64,000 nucleotides of DNA from Ruegeria_C sp040830705. Lineage in GTDB: Bacteria > Pseudomonadota > Alphaproteobacteria > Rhodobacterales > Rhodobacteraceae. The notes below the pieces were generated by a model. That model was not told the origin of the DNA. It saw nothing but the letters and a program-made list of their open reading frames with translations, and made no database searches. The stretch covers positions 150,690 through 214,689 of the forward strand of contig JBFOME010000015.1 in NCBI GenBank assembly GCA_040830705.1. Direction: 5' to 3'. The stretch's first letter is position 1; each line of letters begins with the position of its first letter. Positions 58,925-64,000 of the stretch are shown one piece after another. The position numbers were made by a program, and so were the translations under genes.

Positions 58925-61801
58925 CTATTCATCAAGTGCCAATTCCAGCAGGCGCGCGACATGCATGGGCTGTCGCTGGGTTCCCTCAGTGATTTGGTGC
59001 CGGCACGATGTTCCATCCGCCACAACAATTGCATCCGGAGGCGCTTTTTCTAAAGCTGGAAACAGGTCGAGCTTTGCCATCTTGATCGAGACATCGACAG
59101 TGTCGGGCGCGTATCCAAATGCCCCGGCCATACCACAACAACTGCTTTCAATCATGTGAACCTGCGCCTCGGGAACACGCTTCAGAAGATTAAGCATCGG
59201 TGTGACGGCATCGTGCGCTTTCTGGTGGCAATGTCCATGTACGTAGATTGGGTGCTTCAACGGCTTAAGGTGCAAGTTCGGTTGGCCGGCCAAAAACTCC
59301 TCGAAGGTAAATGTGGCTTGCGACAACAGCTCTGCTTCCCGCCCCGGGCAAAGAGCCAAAAATTCATCCCGAAACGTGAGGATTGAGGACGGTTCAAGTC
59401 CGACCACCGGAACCCCTTGAGCGACTGCCTCTCGTGTCGCGTCAATCACGCGCTGAGCCTCGTGACGCGCCTCTTCCACGCAACCCACAGCTAAAAGAGT
59501 GCGCCCGCAATCCAGCGGCCTTCCATTATGGTCATCCCGTGCTACGGCGACCCGCAGTCCTAGCGCACGCAGGACCCGGACCGCGGCGCGTAGATTGTCA
59601 GGCTCGAAATACCGGTTGAACACATCAGCAAACAGAAGAACCTGCGGATCTGTGTCCTGTGCCTCGGCATCCCGGAACGGGTCAGAAGACCACACTGGCA
59701 GGTCACGTCGCGCCGAAATTCCAGTCGGTTTTTCAAGTAGGTAGCGCAAAGGGGCAAGTTTGTTCCGGGCATTCATAATCCACCCAACTTTTGCTGCTTT
59801 AGGTGCATATCGTGGCAGATAAGCTATTAACTTATCGGCCAATGTCAGCCCATCTTTTTTACGCCTCGCTGCCAGCACTTCGATCTTCATACGGGCCATA
59901 TCGACGCCAGTCGGGCATTCACGCGCGCAGGCTTTGCAAGACACGCAGTATTTCATCGTGTCCTGCATTGCGTCAGAAGTTAAACCGCCCGGCAACTGCC
60001 CGCTGATGGCAAACCGCAACGTATTTGCTCGCCCACGCGTAGCATCACGTTCGTTTCGCGTCGCACGGAAAGAGGGACACATTACCCCGCCCTTGAGCTT
60101 GCGGCACGCACCGTTGTTGTTGCACATCTCGACGGCACCCTGGAATCCTCCTCCGGCACCCGGCCAAGCCGACCAGTCCAGCGCCGTCTCGAATTCCGGA
60201 ACTGAATAGTCCGGGCCATAGCGGAAAAGGCGGCGATCATCCATGGCAGGCGCGTGCACGATTTTGCCGGGGTTCATTAGCCCATCGGGATCGAACCGGT
60301 CTTTAACCTCTTCAAACGCAGAAACGATACGCGGGCCAAACATCTTGCCATGAAACTCTGATCGCACGATCCCATCACCGTGTTCGCCTGAATGAGAGCC
60401 TTTGTACCTTTTGACCAGATCAAAGGTCTCTTCGGCAATCGCTCTCATAGTTCTTACGTCTTTATCCTGCCGCATGTTCAAGACAGGGCGAACGTGTAGG
60501 CATCCGACCGAGGCATGCGCGTACCATGTCCCCTTTGTGCCGTGTCGGGCGAAAATTTCGGTCAGGCCAGCGGTGTAATCGGCGAGATCAGTCAACGGGA
60601 CGGCGCAGTCTTCAACGAACGAGATCGGTTTACCCACCTCTTTCATCGACATCATGACGTTCAACCCAGATTTTCTGTACTCAGCGATCGAGTTTTGCAG
60701 TTTGGTATCAGTAACTGATACAACCCCGCCCCAACAGTTTTCAGTCCCGCTGAAAGCAAACCCGAGATCTCCCATCAGTTGGGAAAGCTCGACCAGTTTT
60801 GCAGCATTGGCCTCAGCACTACCCTCGGCGAACTCCACCAGCAGCAGGGCTTCGGGGTCTCCTTCAACAAACGCCTCAATCGTACTGCGGAACAGCGGGA
60901 TTTCACGCCCCAATGCGATCATGGTCTCGTCGATCAACTCTACCGCCTGCGGTCTGAGCGTCACGAGGTGCTGCGTAGCCTCCATCGCAGCACGAAACGT
61001 CGGGAAATGACACACTCCGACAACTTTCTCGCCCGGCAAGTCAGCAAGGTTCAGTTCCAAATCAGTGAAATAGGCAAGTGTTCCTTCTGACCCCACCAGC
61101 AAATGAGACATGTTGACGTCATTGCCTACAAGCGCATCGATATTGTATCCGCCCACACGACGCTGAACTTTGGGAAACCGGGCATCAATTTCCGAAGCCT
61201 CGCGACGCCCCAGAACGCGCATGTCCCCAACAAGATCGGCATAGTCACCAGGTGCCGCCGTATCGGCGCTGAACCGTGCTTTCATGCCGCCGCTGAGGAT
61301 TGCACTTATTGCACGGACATTGTCGCGCATGATCCCGTAGCGCAGGGATTTTCCGCCTGAAGAGTTGTTGGCGGCCATTCCTCCAAGCGTGCAGCGCGAC
61401 GCGGTTGAGGGGTCAACGGGAAACCACAGACCATGCGGCTTCAATGCTTGGTTCAACTGGTCCAGAACGACACCCGGCTGAACACGCGCGACACGGTTTT
61501 CAACGTCCACGTCCAGAATACGATTCAAGTGCTTGGTGTTGTCTAGGACAACGCTTTGATTGACAGTTTGCCCACATTGCGATGTGCCGCCGCCGCGCGG
61601 AAGAACGGAGCATCCTTCGTCGCGCGCTACAGACAACACGGCCTGCACGTCCTCTGAGTTTCGGGGAATGACCACGGCGTCCGGTATCATCTGATAGATC
61701 GAAGCGTCGGTCGAGTATCGTGCGCGCGATGCCGGGTCAGCCATCACCTCTCCCTGGACATCTGACAACAGTCGGCGGTGCAACGATCCATTCTCAAGCA
61801 T
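58925..61801 (-). CDS. GlcD/YdiJ-type FAD-linked 2-hydroxyacid oxidoreductase with Fe-S and CCG domains
   Basis: 958 residues, three parts in one chain. FAD-binding domain (VLPRGGGTSQCGQTVN and GVVLDQLNQALKPHG, GGMAANNSSGGKSLRYG); FAD-oxidase C domain (SHSGEHGDGIVRSE); then a ferredoxin-type motif CVSCKACARECPTGVDMAR and one cysteine-rich CCG domain near the end (ESSCCGMAGAFGY with CHQKAH before it). Known relatives oxidise D-lactate, glycolate or D-2-hydroxyglutarate and pass electrons to the respiratory chain. The ATG at 61801 is used; the frame continues upstream to a TTG at 61831. Divergent from the aminotransferase gene. Confidence 0.88.
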   Translation of the reverse strand: MLENGSLHRRLLSDVQGEVMADPASRARYSTDASIYQMIPDAVVIPRNSEDVQAVLSVARDEGCSVLPRGGGTSQCGQTVNQSVVLDNTKHLNRILDVDVENRVARVQPGVVLDQLNQALKPHGLWFPVDPSTASRCTLGGMAANNSSGGKSLRYGIMRDNVRAISAILSGGMKARFSADTAAPGDYADLVGDMRVLGRREASEIDARFPKVQRRVGGYNIDALVGNDVNMSHLLVGSEGTLAYFTDLELNLADLPGEKVVGVCHFPTFRAAMEATQHLVTLRPQAVELIDETMIALGREIPLFRSTIEAFVEGDPEALLLVEFAEGSAEANAAKLVELSQLMGDLGFAFSGTENCWGGVVSVTDTKLQNSIAEYRKSGLNVMMSMKEVGKPISFVEDCAVPLTDLADYTAGLTEIFARHGTKGTWYAHASVGCLHVRPVLNMRQDKDVRTMRAIAEETFDLVKRYKGSHSGEHGDGIVRSEFHGKMFGPRIVSAFEEVKDRFDPDGLMNPGKIVHAPAMDDRRLFRYGPDYSVPEFETALDWSAWPGAGGGFQGAVEMCNNNGACRKLKGGVMCPSFRATRNERDATRGRANTLRFAISGQLPGGLTSDAMQDTMKYCVSCKACARECPTGVDMARMKIEVLAARRKKDGLTLADKLIAYLPRYAPKAAKVGWIMNARNKLAPLRYLLEKPTGISARRDLPVWSSDPFRDAEAQDTDPQVLLFADVFNRYFEPDNLRAAVRVLRALGLRVAVARDDHNGRPLDCGRTLLAVGCVEEARHEAQRVIDATREAVAQGVPVVGLEPSSILTFRDEFLALCPGREAELLSQATFTFEEFLAGQPNLHLKPLKHPIYVHGHCHQKAHDAVTPMLNLLKRVPEAQVHMIESSCCGMAGAFGYAPDTVDVSIKMAKLDLFPALEKAPPDAIVVADGTSCRHQITEGTQRQPMHVARLLELALDE

Positions 61802-61862
61802 CGGGTTCGCCTTCCCTTCCCAACTAGCCAATTAGAAGCTTCACTTCACCGTTGACTGAATA

Positions 61863-61895
61863 ATGAATTCATAATTAACTTTTGCCAATAGGCAA
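61863..61895. promoter_or_regulatory. Two dyads in the oxidase/aminotransferase divergent promoter
   Basis: ATGAATTCAT (61863-61872, perfect 10-bp palindrome) and TTGCC-AATA-GGCAA (61882-61895) lie in the 134-base region between the divergent start codons. TTGACT at 61852 could be a -35 for the rightward gene. Either dyad may be the operator of the GntR protein encoded downstream of the oxidase. Confidence 0.4.
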
Positions 61896-61935
61896 TCACG
61901 CCACTTTCATGACACCAACGGAAGGATCAGATCAG

Positions 61936-63099
61936 ATGCGCCAGGCGGGCAGACATTTTTTGCAAATCCCAGGGCCAAGCGCCGTGCCGGAACGCATCCT
62001 GAAGGCCATAAGCATGCAGACCATCGACCACCGGGGGCCAGATTTTGCAGAAGTAGGCCACAAGGCCCTCGCTGGGATGAAAACAATTTTCAAGACCGAA
62101 CAAAACGTCTTTATCTACCCTTCATCCGGTACAGGCGCGTGGGAAGCTGCGCTTGTGAACACAGTGTCGCCGGGCGGAAAAGTTCTTATGTACGAAACAG
62201 GTCATTTCGCATTCATGTGGAGTAACTTGGCTGGAAAAATTGGGTTACTGCCAGTGTTGATTGAAGCGGATTGGCGTGGCGGTGCGGACCCCAATCAGAT
62301 CGAAGACCACTTGCGCGCAGACAGTCAGCAAGAGATCAAGGCGGTATGCGTCGTCCACAATGAAACTTCTACAGGGTCTGTCTCGCCTATCGAGGATGTG
62401 CGCAAGGCTATGGACGCAGCGAAACACCCTGCACTTCTAATGGTCGACTCAATCTCCGGCCTTGCATCGATCGATTTCAGGTTTGATGACTGGGGCGTAG
62501 ATGTCTGCGTCTCAGGTTCGCAAAAGGGACTGATGCTACCGCCTGGTCTGAGCTTCAATGCTGTAAGTGATCGTGCGTTGGAGCATTCAAAATCCGTGAC
62601 AACGCCACGCAGCTATTGGGATTGGCAGGATATGGTCGGGCCAAACCAGAAAGGGTTTTTCCCTTATACCCCCGGCACCAATCTTCTTTACGGATTAATT
62701 GAGGCTATCAATATGTTGCATGAAGAAGGACTGGACAACGTATTCGCCCGGCATGCCCGCCACGGAGCCGCGACTCGGGCTGCCGTGCAAGCATGGGGTC
62801 TCGAGGTACTGTGTGCTCGCCAAGGTCAGGAATCGGGCGTCCTGACCGCTGTCAAAGTCCCTGAAGGGCACTCTGCGGACGCCTTCCGCGCGACGGCGCT
62901 GGAACACTATGACATCTCACTTGGAAATGGCCTGTCGAAAGTGGCCGACAAGGTTTTTCGAATAGGTCACTTGGGGGATTTCAATGACCTGATGTTGATG
63001 GGCACACTCTCAGGCGTAGAAATGGGGCTGGCCAAAAGCGGCATGCCTTACAGCGCAGGTGGCACTCAGGCCGCCTTGGAGCATCTCAAAGCTGCATAA
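61936..63099 (+). CDS. Class V PLP aminotransferase (serine/aspartate-glyoxylate type)
   Basis: 387 residues. Substrate and cofactor motifs: FLQIPGPSAVPERILKAIS at the N-terminus, IYPSSGTGAWEAAL, VVHNETSTGSVSPIEDV, MVDSISGLASIDF and the PLP lysine in VSGSQKGLMLPPGLSF. These fit serine-glyoxylate and alanine/aspartate-glyoxylate aminotransferases (SgaA, BhcA). No other genes of the serine cycle or beta-hydroxyaspartate cycle are adjacent. The ATG at 61936 has GGAAGG ten bases upstream; alternative starts at 61909 and 61882 lack one. Confidence 0.88.
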   Translation: MRQAGRHFLQIPGPSAVPERILKAISMQTIDHRGPDFAEVGHKALAGMKTIFKTEQNVFIYPSSGTGAWEAALVNTVSPGGKVLMYETGHFAFMWSNLAGKIGLLPVLIEADWRGGADPNQIEDHLRADSQQEIKAVCVVHNETSTGSVSPIEDVRKAMDAAKHPALLMVDSISGLASIDFRFDDWGVDVCVSGSQKGLMLPPGLSFNAVSDRALEHSKSVTTPRSYWDWQDMVGPNQKGFFPYTPGTNLLYGLIEAINMLHEEGLDNVFARHARHGAATRAAVQAWGLEVLCARQGQESGVLTAVKVPEGHSADAFRATALEHYDISLGNGLSKVADKVFRIGHLGDFNDLMLMGTLSGVEMGLAKSGMPYSAGGTQAALEHLKAA

Positions 63100-63190
63100 A
63101 GCTGCGCTGAGTCTCCAATCATACAACCAATCCAAGGCACTTTGATCAGAAAATACCCCTCGGACTTCCAAACTCATCAGGAGATTCACA

Positions 63191-64000
63191 ATGACCCGCA
63201 TGACGGCAAGAGACTTCGACCAAGAGCTTTTGGACCTGTACGATTACTACGCGCACGGCAAGATCACCAAGCGGCAATTCCTGGACCGGGCCGGAAAGTT
63301 CGCGGTTGGCGGCGTGACGGCGGTCGCATTGCTGAACATGCTCAGCCCGAATTATGCGATGGCGCAGCAAGTGTCATTCAACGATGCGGACATCCACGCG
63401 GATTACATTACCTATCCTTCACCGAATGGCACCGGTGATGTCCGGGGCTATCTGGTCCGACCCGCCGGCATTGAAGAGCCCTTGCCCGCAGTGCTGGTGA
63501 TCCACGAAAATCGCGGCTTGAATCCTTACATCGAGGATGTGGCGCGCAGACTGGCGAAAGCCGGGTTCATGGCATTGGCTCCCGACGGTCTGACGTCAGT
63601 GGGAGGATACCCAGGCAACGATGCCGATGGGCGCGAGCTGCAAAAGACCGTGGATCGGGTCGAGTTGATGAACGATTTCTTCAATGGGTTCGAATACCTG
63701 CTGAACCGAGATGACTGCACCGGCAAGGTCGGCGCTGTGGGTTTCTGCTATGGCGGTGGAGTGGTCAGCGCGATTGCCGTGGCTTACCCCGAACTGGCCG
63801 CTGGTGTCCCGTTCTACGGGCGCCAGCCAGCAGCCGAGGATGTGGCCAAGATCCAGGCACCGTTGCTGGTTCAGATGGGAGAGCTTGACGAACGCATCAA
63901 CGCGGGCTGGCCAGAATTTGAGGCCGCCCTGCAATCTAACGACAAGGTGTACGAGGCTTATATCTACGAAAACGCCAACCACGGTTTCCACAATGACAGC
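63191..64000 (+). CDS. Dienelactone hydrolase family protein, Tat-type signal (3' partial)
   Basis: 270 residues visible, open to the window end. After about 25 residues comes a twin-arginine-like or membrane segment (FLDRAGKFAVGGVTAVALLN) with cleavage near AMAQ. The hydrolase fold has HENRGLNPYIEDV, the nucleophile in GFCYGGGVVS (Cys), the acid in GELDERI and the His in NHGFHND, i.e. the Cys-Asp-His triad of dienelactone hydrolase. AGGAG precedes the ATG. Codon use is again core-like, so the less GC-rich block probably ends before it. Whether it cooperates with the FAH cluster is unknown. Confidence 0.87.
   Translation, partial: MTRMTARDFDQELLDLYDYYAHGKITKRQFLDRAGKFAVGGVTAVALLNMLSPNYAMAQQVSFNDADIHADYITYPSPNGTGDVRGYLVRPAGIEEPLPAVLVIHENRGLNPYIEDVARRLAKAGFMALAPDGLTSVGGYPGNDADGRELQKTVDRVELMNDFFNGFEYLLNRDDCTGKVGAVGFCYGGGVVSAIAVAYPELAAGVPFYGRQPAAEDVAKIQAPLLVQMGELDERINAGWPEFEAALQSNDKVYEAYIYENANHGFHNDS

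Noticed and set aside
61936..63099. Aminotransferase as part of a beta-hydroxyaspartate or serine cycle
   Set aside because: The partner genes (hydroxyaspartate aldolase, dehydratase, reductase; or hpr, glycerate kinase) are not adjacent, so only the general family was called.

Overview
The window is a stretch of high-GC chromosome that looks alphaproteobacterial, most likely Rhodobacteraceae (Roseobacter group). The reasons are an A-B fused Mnh/Pha-type cation antiporter operon, a selenophosphate synthetase fused to an FAD oxidoreductase, a PrpE gene preceded by TTTGCAAA-type (ScfR/PccR-like) sites, MaeB with a phosphotransacetylase tail, and many protein families typical of roseobacters. 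No tRNA, rRNA, CRISPR array, transposase or integrase was recognised. The taxonomic call is inference from gene content, not from a marker gene.

Layout, 1-48 kb (core-like): mnhA(B)CDEFG runs straight into selD (2-7482), which meets mnmH tail to tail. A leftward group follows: mnmH, an NHLP-leader RiPP precursor without visible maturases, a frameshifted SRAP gene, a glutathione transferase and a periplasmic 5'-nucleotidase. Then come DUF952-pyrD-arsC, a MATE/thioesterase operon, two MerR regulators and a fatty-acid oxidation block (acyl-CoA dehydrogenase, GST, thiolase, cupin, FadJ). After a sulfotransferase, an EamA permease, a degenerate M48-like protein and a SPOR protein lies a nucleoside salvage operon (cdd-deoA-add-upp). 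Central carbon genes follow (maeB, prpE), with an animal-type haem peroxidase, an amidase, nadK and glyA. A PspA/YiaAB envelope-stress unit sits under a TetR regulator whose likely operator occurs four times, then a hydrolase and rsgA.

Layout, 48.3-63.1 kb (accessory-like): an 880-base non-coding stretch separates rsgA from a catabolic block whose genes are visibly less GC-rich. It holds two different FAH-family hydrolases, a Pcs60/AAE3-type acyl-CoA ligase, a ketopantoate-reductase-like enzyme, a complete NMT1/SsuA-type ABC importer, an Ldh-family 2-hydroxyacid dehydrogenase, a GlcD-type FAD/Fe-S oxidase, a class V (serine-glyoxylate-like) aminotransferase and two GntR/FCD regulators. Together these suggest uptake and breakdown of a small organic acid via 2-hydroxy/2-oxo and acylpyruvate intermediates; the substrate cannot be read from the sequence. 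The window ends inside a Tat-exported dienelactone hydrolase.

Most notable: (1) the orphan NHLP precursor with a core alternating beta-branched/small and hydroxyl residues; (2) the TGAAC-N3-GTTCA operator set around tetR-pspA-yiaAB; (3) the double-FAH catabolic block; (4) a one-base frameshift directly after the catalytic N-terminus of the SRAP gene; (5) clustered TTTGCAAA-like sites before prpE.
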